Shown piece by piece: positions 12,804 to 24,552 of a stretch of DNA of 64,000 nucleotides. This DNA is from Dendrophyllia cribrosa (Eukaryota; Cnidaria; Anthozoa; Scleractinia; Dendrophylliidae). The notes beneath the pieces were generated by a model. It did no database searches. It was not told where the DNA came from and was given only the letters and a program-made list of their open reading frames with translations. Position 1 is the stretch's first letter. Every line of letters starts with the position of its first letter. Location: the NCBI GenBank assembly GCA_024195265.1, contig JAJLRJ010000007.1, forward strand, positions 28,704,225-28,768,224, written 5' to 3'. A program made the position numbers and the translations under genes.

Positions 12804-12826
12804 GGGGGGGGGGGGGGGGGGGGGGG
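12804..12826. repeat. 23-G homopolymer
   Basis: An uninterrupted G run, one of three such G/C runs in the window (with 1600-1618 and 2396-2418). A potential G-quadruplex and a likely assembly weak point. Confidence 0.9.
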
Positions 12827-13360
12827 TGTGATTTGATATTACAAGAAGTGTTTTTTATACGAGTTAAAATGGAACACGTAGGGGGTTTGACTTTTATTAT
12901 CTAAAACCCCAGGTTATGCCTAGAAATAATGTTGAATATACTCTTTTCTTTCTAAGACGCCATACCGGAGAATAAGCATCCCATACCGATTATTTATAAC
13001 TCCGCCCCCACTCCCTACCCCCCAGTCCTTTAGATTTCTCCATGTCGGAGTGTCAAAAAAAACATCTGTTCAGGTGTGAATCTTTCAGGGACGTTTTATG
13101 ACAAGAACATAAAGCAATTTTCAAGCACACGTCATTGCCACACCTATGCCATTGTAAAGTGTAAAGTTGTCATAAAGAATGGCGTTTAGCCGTTCAAAGC
13201 GTGTTTTCAGCCGTGTGATGTCTGCAGAGACTTTTTCATTGTCACTTCTAAAATGTTAAATTAAGCTTACTACAAGAAATCATGAAGGTGAGAAAGTTTA
13301 TCTGCCATACATGCCCTGTTCCAATGGAAATGAATCTCGAGTTATTTTTAAAATGGACCT

Positions 13361-13601
13361 GTGCCGGATTGTTCAAAGCGCGGTTAAGCTAATCCAGGAT
13401 TAGTATCAATTTTGATTCCAGTTAAATGATTAATTAATGGAGATTTTTCCAAAGTATTTTTGCCCTTTAGTTTCGTTTCTGACTTGTCTTCGCATGTAAA
13501 TTATAATTAGCTTTTGAAGACAGTTCTGACAAGAGAAATTAAACCAACGGTTAAGTTTTAATCCTGGGTTAGCGTTAACCGGCTTTCGAACAACCGGGGC
13601 C
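13361..13601. mobile_element. MITE-like element with GCCCCGGTTGTTC-type ends
   Basis: The left end GTGCCGGATTGTTCAAAG pairs with the right end CTTTCGAACAACCGGGGC. Inner AATCCAGGATTA and TAATCCTGGGTTA also pair. The right end matches the terminus of the element at 32458-32591, so both appear to be one family of ends with different interiors. Confidence 0.7.
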
Positions 13602-14334
13602 TCCGCGTTGCGTGGGATGTTTTCGTGAATGATTCACATAGAATTAAAATCTACAATGGACCGCAAGAGCGAAACGGCTGTCCACGGTTGCTACCCTACT
13701 TTTTCGGTTTCTGTCGTATTGGTGACTCGCAAAGTCAACTTTTTTACGTAGTCAGATCAGCCTTGCAGTTTATTGTTATGATTCAGATGACTAAGGAAAG
13801 AGAAAGATGTCGGTCGACGTGGGATGATTGCGACATTAGCTTTTTAGAAACATGGATTGGTCGGTGGCCCGTAAATTTAACGAGAAAAGAAAATCCATAG
13901 AATAATTCGAGGTTTTTCCGTCAAAACAAGAAAGATAAAAGAGATATTTTTGTCTTTATCCTAAAATTATGCAGGCGGATGAAACACGTCTAGGTGTCCG
14001 ACACTGTCTTCAAGCGGTGGACCAAGTGTTGAAGTTTTCTGTGAAGGTGGGAAATGTTTTACTTATGACGTTCTGGTTCTACAGATAAGCTTGACTTAAG
14101 CTAAAATATTAAAGCTATCCTCTTTGAAAAAAGATCAATGTAACACTTCACCGATGCGTACGAGAAAAAAATTGGAGTTCAATTCATCGAGAATCTGAAG
14201 AAAAAAATCGACGGTTTTCGGCTTGGAGTTTACTCTGAAGTAGAAATTGTAACATCTACTGGGTCGAGTGATGGCGGAGTGAAGATTGCTTCGATAGCCT
14301 GCCGCCCTTTTTCTACTAATCTTTCGTGCAACAC

Positions 14335-15282
14335 ATGGCTGAAATCCTTACTAGCTACATTAGAAAACGCAGAAACAGATCCTCAACTAGCTCTGACGAA
14401 AAAACTTCTATTTCCCCAGACGCGAAAAAACTGAAAGACGCCAAAATCTGCGGCATCGATAGGGAGGCAGCAAATGAGTCGAGCGACGAAGAGATGGAGG
14501 CGTTAGATAAGATCGGATCTATCTCTGAACAATTGAAGTCAATACTGGAAAGGCTTAACAAGCTCGACACCATCGAGAACTCAGTTAAAAGCATTGAGGC
14601 CAATCTAGCGAATCTTAAAGTTCGAACTGCTAAACTCGAACAATTTGAAATAACTGCTGCGAAGGACATAAAGGATTGGAAAGAATCATGCAGCTTTAAT
14701 GGTGACAACTGCAAAGATTCAGGATCGGACCGATGAAAACAACACAAAAATCAACTCGCTGTTGGCAAGCGAAAAGATGCTACGCGATCAAATGAACGAA
14801 CTCAGGTTTAAAAATCTCTATCTTGAAGCATATTCCAGACGTGAGAACATTAAATTTTTCAGTTTTCATCCCTGAGGAAGCCGGATGAAGAGGACACCGA
14901 GGAATCATTGAGAAAATTCATGGAAGACGATCTTGGATATAGAAATGCCCGCTCGGTTGAAATACAACGAGTACATCGACTCCCTAGAAGACGCAGCGAC
15001 TCTAGTCCGCGGCCAATAATTGCTAGGTTCCTCAGGTATAAAGATGTAGAGGACATCTTTTCGTTGGGAAGACGCCTTAAAGGGACCGTGTACCAGATGT
15101 TTCAGGATCTTCCACAGGAAATAATTAAACGCAGAAGAGAACAGATGCCAACATTCAAGAAAGCACAGAGAAACGATATGAGGGTTTCTTTTAGCAAGAG
15201 TCAGCCAGACAAGCTTTTTATAAACGGCAAATTCTGGCCTTATGGAAAACTGCTAGAAACAAGCAATCAATCAAATGAATAA
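14335..15282 (+). pseudogene. LINE ORF1 (RNA-binding, L1 ORF1p-like), frameshifted
   Basis: Starts at ATG 14335 (MAEILTSYIRKRRNRSS). It has an acidic, serine-rich N-terminus, a coiled-coil heptad region (about 14,500-14,700: LKSILERLNKLDTIENSVK), then the RRM-like core marked by YLEAYSRRENIKF, and a basic C-terminal region with IQRVHRLPRR, PRPIIARFLRYKD and KRRREQMPTFKKAQR. This is the layout of L1-type ORF1 proteins, which trimerise and coat the element RNA. Reading changes frame near 14,700 and again near 14,865-14,885, so no intact protein can be made. It ends at TAA 15280-15282. Confidence 0.9.
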
Positions 15283-15666
15283 GATAACTGTGTTGTAATA
15301 TTATATATGTATTATTATATTATCCTAGTAGGCGGCCCGGCGAGCATCTCTTCTCCATTCAGTGATTGTAGAACTCTGCTTTTGTACTTTCTTGCCATTA
15401 AGACCTAAGATCGATGAGTTTTTTAAAAAAGGTTTTCTTTGTTTTGGGGTCACCTTCTGTCGCAGGTTTTTGTATGTCCTTACCTTTTTTCTCTCTTTAC
15501 TTTATTTTAAATTCATCTCCCTTTAATTCTTGTCATCAAAACTTCACACCTGAAAATTATCGATATATAAACACAACCTATTTCACATTTCAACCTAATC
15601 AGTATGCAAATTACCAACCATTAGCGATAACTTTGTCACATTTTAACAAAAGCGCAGTGCAGGGGA

Positions 15667-18600
15667 ATGCAACTTTTATCATTTGCTTTCAAAATGGAAA
15701 AGAATGTTATTACGATAGCTTCTCTTAATGTGCGGGGCCTTGGGAACGATACTAAGAGAAGAGAAACCTTCAACTGGTTGCGTTCCAAACATTTTTCCAT
15801 CTATTTTCTACAAGAAGTCCACTGTTCTGAAAAAACAAAAGATCTATAGACCATAGAATGGGGCTACAAATGCTTTTTTAGCACCACGTCAAGCACTAAA
15901 GTAGGTATAGGTATCCTATTCAACAACAATTTTGAACTTCAAATCATGAAAAATTATATTGATCCCGTAGGGCGTTACATGATATGCGATTTAGTGGCAA
16001 ATGGAAAGCTTGTAACCCTGGTAAACGTTTACGCCCCAAATGAAGATGATCCAAATTTCTTTAAAACTCTTGCTGAACACATTGAAGACTTTCAAAGGGA
16101 TGAAATAGTAATTGGAGGTGATTTTAATCTTGTTTTAGACGTTGAGAAAGACAAGAAAGGTGGCCTTCCCAAAACAAATAATAATGCAAGAAAAATGGTG
16201 TGCGAGATTGCCGAACAATTTGATCTTGTTGACGCTTGGAGACTTTTGAATCCAGATACTAGCAGATACACTTGGCGCCGAAAGCAACCAGAGGTTCATT
16301 GTAGACTAGACTTTTTCTTGGTATCCCAAAGCTTTATAGGTAATGTTGTTTCAGCGGATACCGGGCTTTAAAACAGACCATTCTTTGATAACACTGAACA
16401 TATCTTTGCATTCAAATCCAAGGGGTCGTGGTTTTTGGAAGCTTAATGCATCGTTATTAACTGATACCGACTATATTGACATGATAAAACTAACTATCGA
16501 GCAGACAAAGGAAGAATATACTAACGATAATTCAGTTAACCCTTCTCTTCTTTGGGAAATGATCAAAATGAAAGTTCGAGAGAAATCCATCAGTTACGCG
16601 ATTGGTAAAAAACATAAAGAGGTTGATAAGGAACATATTTTGGAAGAAAAAATTGCGACACTTGAAAAAGAATTAGCCTTGCCAACGATCACGACACCTT
16701 ACAAAAATATTTTAATGGAAAAATTGGAATTGTGCAAAAAAGAATTTGAAGATTTTGTAAGGCGGCGCATTCAAGGGGCGATTCTAAGATGCAAAGCAAG
16801 ATGGTATAATGAAGGTGAAAAAAATTCAAAGTATTTTCTTAACCTCGAAAAGAGACACTATAAGGTTAACACTATAAGTCAACTCCAAATCAACGAGAAG
16901 GAATATGTCACCTCTGATACTAGAATCCTAGCGGAGTGTGAAGCCTTCTATAAAACTCTGTACACATCTCTAGGAAACACAATACCTTCAGACAGCGAAT
17001 TCTTTCAACTCGAGAATGACACATTTCTTGATTATAACGAATCCGTGAGCTGTGAAGGTCTTTTATCTGAAAAGGAATGCCTAGATGCCTTAAAAGATAT
17101 GGTTTCAGAAAAAACACCTGGGACTGATGGTTTGCCAGCCGAGTTTTATAAAACTTTTTGGGACGAGATAGCTCCTAGTTTGATTAACGCTCTCAACTAC
17201 GCTTATGATCAGGGGACTCTTTCGGTATCACAGAGACGAGGTATCATTAAACTTATACCTAAAAAGGACGCCGATCCACACTTTATCAAAAACTGGCGTC
17301 CCTTAACCCTCCTTAACTGTGACCTTAAAATAGCTACGAAAGCCATTGCTAATCGAATAAAAACGGTTATTCCAAAACTTATTAACAACGTTCAGGGCTT
17401 TCTGAAAGGCAGATTTATTGGAGAAAACATTAGACTGATTGATAGTATCATAAACTGTGCAGCGGAACAACATATCCCTGGGTTGTTGCTTTTTATTGAC
17501 TTCGAAAAAGCTTTCGACTCACTCGAGTGGTCATTTGTCAATCGTACGCTTGAATATTTTGGTTTCGGCCCCTCTTTGACAACTTGGATTCGAACGTTTT
17601 ATAACAACATTGAAAGCTGCGTTTTAAATAATGGTTGGTCAAGTAATTTTTTCAAGTTACAAAGAGGTGTTCGGCAAGGCTGCCCTCTGTCACCCTACCT
17701 ATTTATACTTTCGGTTGAAGTCCTAGGGAAAGCTACCAGAACTAATACTAGCATTAAAGGAATCACCGTGAATAATACAGAAATAAAATTAAGCCAATAT
17801 GCGGACGACACAACCTTGATCCTTAACGGTAATCAAGACTCTTTATCCGCAGCCCTCGATACAATTGAGAACTTCGGCAATTCTTCTGGCCTTAAACTTA
17901 ATGATAAGAAAACTGAAGCCTTATGGATCGGCTCAATGGTGGGTAAGAAAGAAAATCTCTCCCCCGAAAAGAACTTTAAATGGCCTGAAAATAGAGTCAA
18001 AGTCCTTGGTACTTGGATTTCTATTGACCCAACTGTCACTTTAAGATTGAATTATTCAGAAAAGGTAAACAAGATAAGAAATATTCTGAGCTGCTGGGAA
18101 TACCGACGATTAACTTTAATTGGCAAAATTCAGGTTATGAAGAGCCTAGCCTTATCTCAACTCACTTACATTTTAACACCATTAGCGACAAACAAGAAGT
18201 TTATCAAAGAGATAAATGACATTTTTTATAGTTTCCTTTGGAACAAAAAAGGTGACAAGACTTAAACGAACCGTGTTGATAAATAAGTATGAGAACGGCG
18301 GTCTAAAAATGGTTGACTTGTCTTCTTTTAACAAATCGCTAAAGACTACTTGGATTTGAAAGTATCTGGACACTTCGAACCACGGAAAATGGAAAGAATT
18401 TGTGGAGCTTGAACTCGGAAAACATGGTGGCAGTCTTATTTTTAAGGGGAATTTAAACAAAACTGATTCCCTTAAGACATTTTCAGTAAAGAACAACTTC
18501 ACGCGAGAACTGCTAGAAATTTGGTCTGAGGTCAATTTTGAAGGTGTTATAAAAACAAAACAACAGTTTCTTGAACAACCTTTGTGGCATAACTCGTTAA

Positions 18601-19473
18601 TTAGGATTGATAACAAGCCAATTTTTGAAAAAAAGTCTTTCTTCGAGGAATTTCAAAAGTTAAAGATTTAATGAAAGAACCTTGCAATTTTCTCTGCCTT
18701 GAAGATTTTATTGATTTATATAAATTGCAAATAAAACCCTTGAAATTTTATGGAATTATGTCTGCCCTTAAACATCATTATAACAAAAATTTTCCAAATG
18801 ACGCTAGAACAGTGTCGGTTAAATCAGACTCATTCCTTGACTTATTTCTTAAAAGCACTAAAAGTAATAAGGTAGTTTACAAGAAACTTGTCTCTCTTAA
18901 AAGTTATGCACCTGAGAAAAGCCAACTAAAATGGAATACCGCCGTTTCCCAGGAAGGTTGTACTGCTGATTGGAAAACAGCTTACACCTTGGCATTCAGG
19001 GGCACTAAAAGTACGACCCTCATTAACTTTCAGTACAGATTTCTGCACAGAATTCTTCCCACTAACTTGTTTCTAACAAAAATTGGCATCAAACAAGACT
19101 CGCAATGCTCTTTTTGTAGCAACGCTCCTGAAAATCTTAGCCACCTTTTTTGGTATTGTCCAAAGGTTAATATGTTTTGGAAGGTTCTGACTAGTAAACT
19201 TCTTGACTGTGAACTCATACGTCAAGACTATTTGAAAGATATCGCAGTGATTTTGGGCCTAAAGCCGGATATATCAAAGTTTGCTCTTCAACTGAATTTT
19301 TGTTTTCTACTTGCCAGATATTACATATGGTGCTGCAAAAACAGTAACGAGGTCCCTCAGTTAAACATGTTTTTGGCGGTCCTCAAGTCCCAATTTCAAA
19401 TTGAATCCTATAAACAAGCCCCTAATTCGAAGAAGTGGGATCCTCTAGTGCCGCTCTTTAACAATGATTGTTA
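15667..19473 (+). pseudogene. LINE ORF2: APE endonuclease, reverse transcriptase, zinc-knuckle tail; broken
   Basis: The endonuclease begins around 15,700 (TIASLNVRGLG, FLQEVHC) and includes VNVYAPNEDD and GGDFN near 16,115. An in-frame TAG interrupts it at 15847-15849 and a frameshift falls near 16,350. The reverse transcriptase frame runs 16,343-18,265 with WRPLTLLNCD, LFIDFEKAFDS (domain A, about 17,490), RGVRQGCPLSPYLF and the catalytic QYADD at about 17,795. A shift near 18,262, a stop near 18,357 and a return to the first frame near 18,650 lead to the C-terminal domain (18,671-19,473), with a cysteine motif CSFC...HLFWYC of the zf-RVT type. Family role: nick target DNA and copy the element RNA (target-primed reverse transcription). 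Domain order and motifs fit the L1/Tx1 group. Confidence 0.93.
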
Positions 19474-19487
19474 GTTTTTCTGACAAG
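19472..19487. repeat. Left target-site duplication of nested LINE
   Basis: TAGTTTTTCTGACAAG, identical to 20721-20736. It overlaps the TAG stop codon of the host LINE's ORF2, so the nested insertion hit the very start of the 3' UTR. Confidence 0.95.
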
Positions 19488-20278
19488 TGATGAGCCATTG
19501 CTTAAAACTTTGCCAAAAGCGTGACGTCACATTGCAAGACCAGAAAAGGTGGATTAGGCTCTCCACCTCACTTCTACAGAAAGTACACATGTCATTCTCT
19601 TTTATTCCTATTTTCTTCAAGAAATCATTTGTTGCCAGTCTTCTATGAAGTAGTTTGAATTGAAAAGTATTTAGTTTAGTTATTTTGGTACAGTTGAAAG
19701 ACAGTTGGTATACTGACTCCCAATCAATTGTTTCCATATTTTCTACCTCGCAATCCGCACACCATTTGTTTTGACTACGGTAAGGGGGTTGCTGCTTTAG
19801 ATCAATAAGTTTTTCATAGACTACTCTATTTGCCTTATTAGACTTTACAAAGCGTTCAAGAAAACTTTCGAACTTGGTGTTCCTATCTAAAAGACGATCT
19901 TTGTTTGTTTTCTCTAAAGCTTTCACTACAGATATTAGACTATGGAAAGTAAGAAAATTTGTTTGAATATTGAAACGATCTTTTAATTCTTGGAGTGAGA
20001 GGTAGGTGTTGGAATCTTTCATTATATGCGCGACATTTTGGACACCTTTAGACAACCAATACTTGTAATATACAGGTCTATTTCCGATTCTTATCAAGGA
20101 ATTATACCATAAGCTCGTTGATAGAAAGTGGTCAATCGAGTTCACGTCCGAATCATAACTTATTTCCGACCAAATATTCAAAATTTCGGCCAAAAATTTG
20201 TCCGAGATACTAGTTGTAAATTTAGACATGTCGTCTTCGTTCATCGCAGACATAGAGACTATTAACTTTACTTCAACC
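19488..20278 (-). pseudogene. Inverted ORF2 C-terminal segment of nested LINE
   Basis: A minus-strand open frame of about 260 codons with the zf-RVT cysteine motif (CTFC, then H and C in HLFWSC). Its apparent C-terminus comes from reading into the target duplication. It has no function of its own; it is the inverted 5' part of the nested insertion. Confidence 0.9.
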
Positions 20279-20720
20279 ATAATATTAGGCTTAAATACTA
20301 AAGTTTTTAAGAAAAACCAACTGGATGTCTATTTTTTGATTGCGCGTTATTTTATTTGGATCTGTAGAACACAGGGCAAGGACCTAAACTTTCAGAATTT
20401 CACGAACTTTGTAAGTTTTTTTCTCTGATTGCCAACTTGTCTCCTATGCCTCGTTTCTATTTTCTATTTTCTATTAGCTTAATATGAAGAAAGTTTAGCC
20501 CTAGCAGTATTTCCCTAAAGACATAACTCATTAATCAAGTATACAAAATGTAAGTAATGTAGCAACTTGATGTAACGTGAAGTATTGTTAGTAAGTTGAT
20601 GCATTGTATTATATTGTAAGTATGGTACTGTAATTAATCGTAAGTAATGGAATGTAACATGTATTGTAAGTTAGTAATGTATGTGTTGAAATAAACGAGT
20701 ATTTATGAAAAAAAAAAAAA
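19488..20720 (+). mobile_element. Nested 5'-truncated LINE with 5' inversion (LINE-1 copy B)
   Basis: It lies between perfect 16-bp duplications (19472-19487, 20721-20736) and ends in a run of A (20708-20720) after GAAATAAACGAG. The left part, 19488 to about 20,278, encodes the ORF2 C-terminal region on the minus strand: IWSEISYD, SLWYNSLIRIGNRPV, LLHRRLATNDFLKKIGI, CTFC...HLFWSC. The right part, from about 20,279, continues the same protein on the plus strand (IILGLNTKVF, YFLIARYFIWICR), followed by the 3' UTR. Compared with copy A, the two parts abut in the protein with only a few residues lost. That is the signature of twin priming during target-primed reverse transcription. Copy B is a diverged relative of copy A, not a duplicate. 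Confidence 0.95.
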
Positions 20721-20736
20721 TAGTTTTTCTGACAAG

Positions 20737-21098
20737 CTGTTAACAAATTAGTATACGTTCCCCATTGAGCTCCTTGCTTTTGAGAGGCTGTTGTTTTACA
20801 ACATTAAACTGTTTTCTTCTAATTTCGTTCTTGGCACTGCTCGCTGCTGATTTTTTTTCCCATTTTTTAAAAGAGAATTGTATACTGCAAAAACCACTTA
20901 TCTGTCAGTTATTACTTTACTAATATTTCCTTAGTGTACGTGTTGATAAGCATTCTGTAATGCATTCTGCAATTGTTGCTTTCTGTAATGGTTTTGTGTT
21001 TTTTTTTTTGTTTCTTTTTTTAATGTAGGCCTGCCTTGTACCTTGTATTTTATTTGTGATTATCAATAAAGGTTTAAAAAAAAAAAAATAAAAAAAAA
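20737..21098 (+). other. 3' UTR and A-tail of the host LINE, resumed after the nested insertion
   Basis: Continues the sequence broken at 19487. It contains AATAAA at 21064-21069 and an A-rich tail with one T interruption, ending at the 21099-21109 duplication. Confidence 0.88.
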
Positions 21099-21109
21099 AA
21101 CATCTACTG

Positions 21110-21358
21110 TTTTTCTGTCTCTATCAGCAAGCCAAGAAAAGAAATATTCGGAACATGGTGGTCCGTATCATGCGGTAAAGCTTCTAATTTCACGGCCATC
21201 CGGTTCACCTTTGGAGGTGCCGAGTAAACATTGTTGATCACGTGATGAGCTTCAAAGTGCTTTGAAACATTATGCAAATTAGCTGAGTACACATTAACGC
21301 CATAATGTCCCCTTGCGGTTTTATAAAGACCGGGTGAGGTGTTAGTTGAGTACCGCAA
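21110..21358 (-). other. Unrecognised minus-strand open frame with a TATA-like and octamer motif
   Basis: About 80 codons are open on the minus strand, ending at TAG close to the LINE's 3' target duplication (within 21104-21109). The composition is protein-like (KTARGHYGVNVYSANLHNV), but I recognise no family and see no acceptor or ATG at its start. On the minus strand it contains TTTATAAAA (about 21,325) and ATTTGCAT (about 21,280). The region partly repeats at 21571-21595, so it may be a fragment of a repeat. If it is an exon, the LINE landed at the stop codon or start of the 3' UTR. Confidence 0.25.
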
Positions 21359-21595
21359 AAGATAGCCTACATGACAGGCGACACGAGCGCGAAGCGCGAG
21401 ACGAGGGAAAGAGAAAAATAAAGCTTCATTTTTTTCCTTCCTCGTCTCACGCTTCGCGTTCGTGTCGCGCTCCGTGTCGCGAAATGCTTCGCTCGCTCCG
21501 CTTGGCTCATAAAGCGCCTGTCATGCAGGCTACGCTAAAGATGACAATGTTGAAAGATGATGGTAATAACTTATGCAAATTAGCTGAGTGCACAT
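21270..21595. repeat. 25-bp direct repeat carrying an octamer (ATGCAAAT)
   Basis: 21270-21294 and 21571-21595 share TTATGCAAATTAGCTGAG plus CACAT, with one mismatch. ATGCAAAT is the classical octamer of histone and snRNA promoters. Any promoter role here is inference. Confidence 0.7.
21363..21532. mobile_element. 170-bp foldback (MITE-like)
   Basis: Left end TAGCCTACATGACAGGCG, right end CGCCTGTCATGCAGGCTA. The interior is also palindromic (GCGAAGCGCGAGACGAGG against CCTCGTCTCACGCTTCGC). It lies between the two octamer repeats. Confidence 0.85.
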
Positions 21596-23770
21596 AGGCT
21601 TGCCCCGGTGGTGGGGGGGTACTCCCTTATATAAGCTATATACTGAGGTATGTGCGGCCCTAAAGGGGATGATTTTCAAGCCGTTTTGGTCTGAAATAGG
21701 GTGCATATAAGTGTTGTCCTGCAATTTGCGTTGTCTGTATAGTCAACACATTGCATCTGGTTGTACCAGAACTATTTTGATTGCAACATCATTCTGTTTT
21801 CGGTGTTGTTCTGTTTATGGATAACATGAGATAAATTCACCACATGCCCATCATTATGTTAATGACCCTAAATATCTGGAAAAAATCTTTTAGATATAAG
21901 GAATCTTTGAGCAGTGTTGTTGTTTTTCTCGTAATGTGCAGGGGTGGGTGAGTAAGACAAGAAATGTTACAAACACTAACAGCACATAGAAGAATATTTC
22001 TTTAATTAATATAAATTTTTTGAATAACGGTGAATTCTTACTACTGTCTATGTTGTGGTTGTGCCCTGAAACCTTGTATGCATAAACAAGCATGTAGTTT
22101 TCTCCTAAATATCTCCTAACCTCCCGTAATATTTGGAATTAAATCTTTACTAAAACAAACTTTATTGACTTTATTACCATTCCAGGTAGTTTGAGTCATA
22201 TACATTTAAAAATGTTCAAGATAGAGGCTAAAAACCGAGTTAAACTAAACAACATTTAAACATGTTTAACCGTTGGTGTGAATGGGGCATTAGGCATACA
22301 CCCGTAGCCACCCCCCATAAAAAAAAAATCCTGGATCCGCCCCCTGTACCCTTTGATTCTCTTTGAAATACCTAGTAAAATCGCTAACGTATAATAAAAA
22401 CTACATAAGGAAAGTGCTTCTTGTTATCCTACATTTGAATGGCCTCGCATGACTTACGGGTTTTGATTCGTGGAGGGAAAACCGGCTTTGAAAGGTGGGC
22501 GTAGCTGTTCGATGTCCAGTTGTTATAAATATTTTGATCCTGATGGTTATTTAAATCACATCCAGAGATGGAAAAACCGTCATTTTAACAGTTTGACGGT
22601 ACCATTTTAAACGTCTGCTTCTAATACGGTCGCCACCTTTTTACTTCTGATGTATTTGCTGACGAAGTTGTATAAAAACCGCACGGCGTGCAATTTTTTT
22701 TTTCGCGGGTGCGTTAGTTCACGTTTCAAAGCGGTTTATCAAATGATCTTTTGGAGGGCACTTGTCATTGTCACTCATATTTCTTTACACGGTTTTCTTA
22801 TCGTGTCCGCAGGCTCGTCTAGACGGGCGATCCATCCTTCGCGAAAGAATATTGTACGGCTAATCCACTTTATTACATCACGTGTTCAATTTAAATGCGA
22901 TAACCAATATAAAGCCATAAACTTTAGTAAAAGAGAATCAGATTTTAAGAAAATTTGGTTCTATCTGTAGTTTCGTAACTGATTTTCTAATTTGATCGAG
23001 TTGAAACGGACTCTGTATGAGTATTGTTGAGTCTGATTACTGTCTATTTTTTTTTTGTAATACACCACCTAAAAGAAGAAATACAATATAGTTTGATATT
23101 TTCCCACGATAGAGTCCATTGTGTATATAAAGAGTTCTAAAAAACCGGCCGTTGGATCGCACGCTTCTAGCAATGACCGGTAATTTTGTTTGAGAATTAG
23201 GATGGTTTACAGCATGTTTTATAGCAAACTGTTGCAGTTCGGGCAGATTAAATTGACCTATTAAAGTAACTCATAACTTTCAAAGAGATAGTCTGCCATT
23301 CCGTTATTACTGTTCAGCCATAAAACATAGCCATTCAAAACACCAGTTTTCTTAGCTTGCATGTATACTGTTTAACATTTACTAAAGAGTAAAATCAAGA
23401 AGCCATTTTAATTTTTGAAGTCGTCCGAAGTTCAGTGGCTAAAAAGCTTTCAACTGGCAGTTAGTTCAGATTAACCCTTTTTGGATTTATTTCTTTTTAA
23501 TGGGGGATTTTCTCTCGACATATGGATAATAGTTTCTTTTGTTTGTGCTATATCCGCCTTGAAAATGACGAACTGTCTCAATTGAATGTGTCAGTGAAAT
23601 CCGTTCAAGTATTTTTCAAGCTGGACAAATAATGATTAGTATAAATTAAGCAAACTTTTCATGCTTATATGCAAATTCAAGTAAGCCGGCAAACTTATCC
23701 ACAGCCTCTTTAAAAAAAAAAAAGAACTGGGTGGCAAGCTTTCTGATTCGGAATTAAATTTAAGCTTCTG
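21596..23770. other. No gene seen
   Basis: AT-rich. A frame at 22,650-22,970 begins with a non-ATG codon and lacks domain signals. Confidence 0.4.
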
Positions 23771-24424
23771 TCGTAAGAATAGAAAACAACTAACGATGAA
23801 TAAAAATAATCTCTTTAAGTCTCTGAAGGTGGTTCAATTATTTGTTATGCGAAGTAAATCTTCTTTTTAAAAATGTCTCCTTTTATCGCAACTGTTCTTA
23901 TTAAGCCGATTGTTAGATTTGAACTGGGCAATTTTTACCAATTTTCCAATGAATGCGACCAACTATACTCCGCTTTAAATCGAAGCATTTTAAATACACA
24001 CTATCTAGCTATATATTGGTCCAACAACACCAAGAACCTTGTAAGAAATGTACTAATAAAAATGTCCTTAAACAAAGACTCAATGTTTAACATCAAGCGC
24101 GCGACCACAAAGTCTTCACAAAGTAAAACTGTAGTATAAAAACCTTACCTTTCCAAGACGTAAGAAGACAATAGTACCAGGGAGAAGGTTTGGGGAAAAT
24201 GAACTTTTTATGCGATTTTCACTGCTTGATTAACTGGCAGCTATTCATATATTTATTAACGTCAATTACGGTTTTTTTTTTGTTATTGACAATTGGTTCC
24301 TTCCATTTGATGAAAAAGTTAAAATTCCAACACCTGCCCGCTGCCCGTCGGTTGACAAAGACCTTCATTTCTTTGAGAGACTATTTCTTTGGATTCTTTC
24401 TTCTTTTTTTTTTTCCGCTTTCAG

Positions 24425-24552
24425 AGAGCGAACTAAAGATAACTGAAGTACCGGTCTGTAAGAACCGAACAGCAGACGAAAAATCATATTGTTTAAATGG
24501 AAAGAATCTGGATTGCGGATATGCTTGTCATACAGACCATTCATTAAATTGA
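24425..24552 (+). pseudogene. Possible cysteine-containing exon remnant in copy A
   Basis: A fine acceptor (long pyrimidine tract then CGCTTTCAG, ending 24424) leads into an open stretch with VCKNRTADEKSYCLNG followed by DCGYACH and then a TGA at 24550-24552. The cysteine and YCLNG pattern loosely recalls the start of an EGF/neuregulin-like module, but spacing does not fit well. In copy B the same place (about 34,915-35,045) has lost the acceptor AG and gained a stop. It is either a decayed duplicated exon or a chance frame. Confidence 0.25.

Larger units (their letters stand above)
14262..21098 (+). mobile_element. Full-length L1/Tx1-like LINE (LINE-1 copy A), inactive, with a nested LINE
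   Basis: Flanked by an 11-bp target-site duplication AACATCTACTG (14251-14261 and 21099-21109). It starts with a ~73-bp 5' UTR, then ORF1 (14335-15282), a spacer, ORF2 (15667-19473), a 3' UTR, AATAAA at 21064-21069, and an A-rich tail ending at 21098. Because the duplication abuts both ends, the copy is full length. Its own length is about 5.6 kb once the second LINE (19488-20720) and that element's extra duplication copy are removed. Both ORFs carry frameshifts and stops, so this copy cannot move by itself. It sits in unique DNA just 3' of an unrecognised minus-strand frame. Confidence 0.95.

Noticed and set aside
24190..24552. 120-codon plus-strand frame with a hydrophobic start
   Set aside because: Only the part after the 24424 acceptor looks protein-like. 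The upstream part is a pyrimidine tract and duplicated non-coding DNA, and copy B does not keep the frame.
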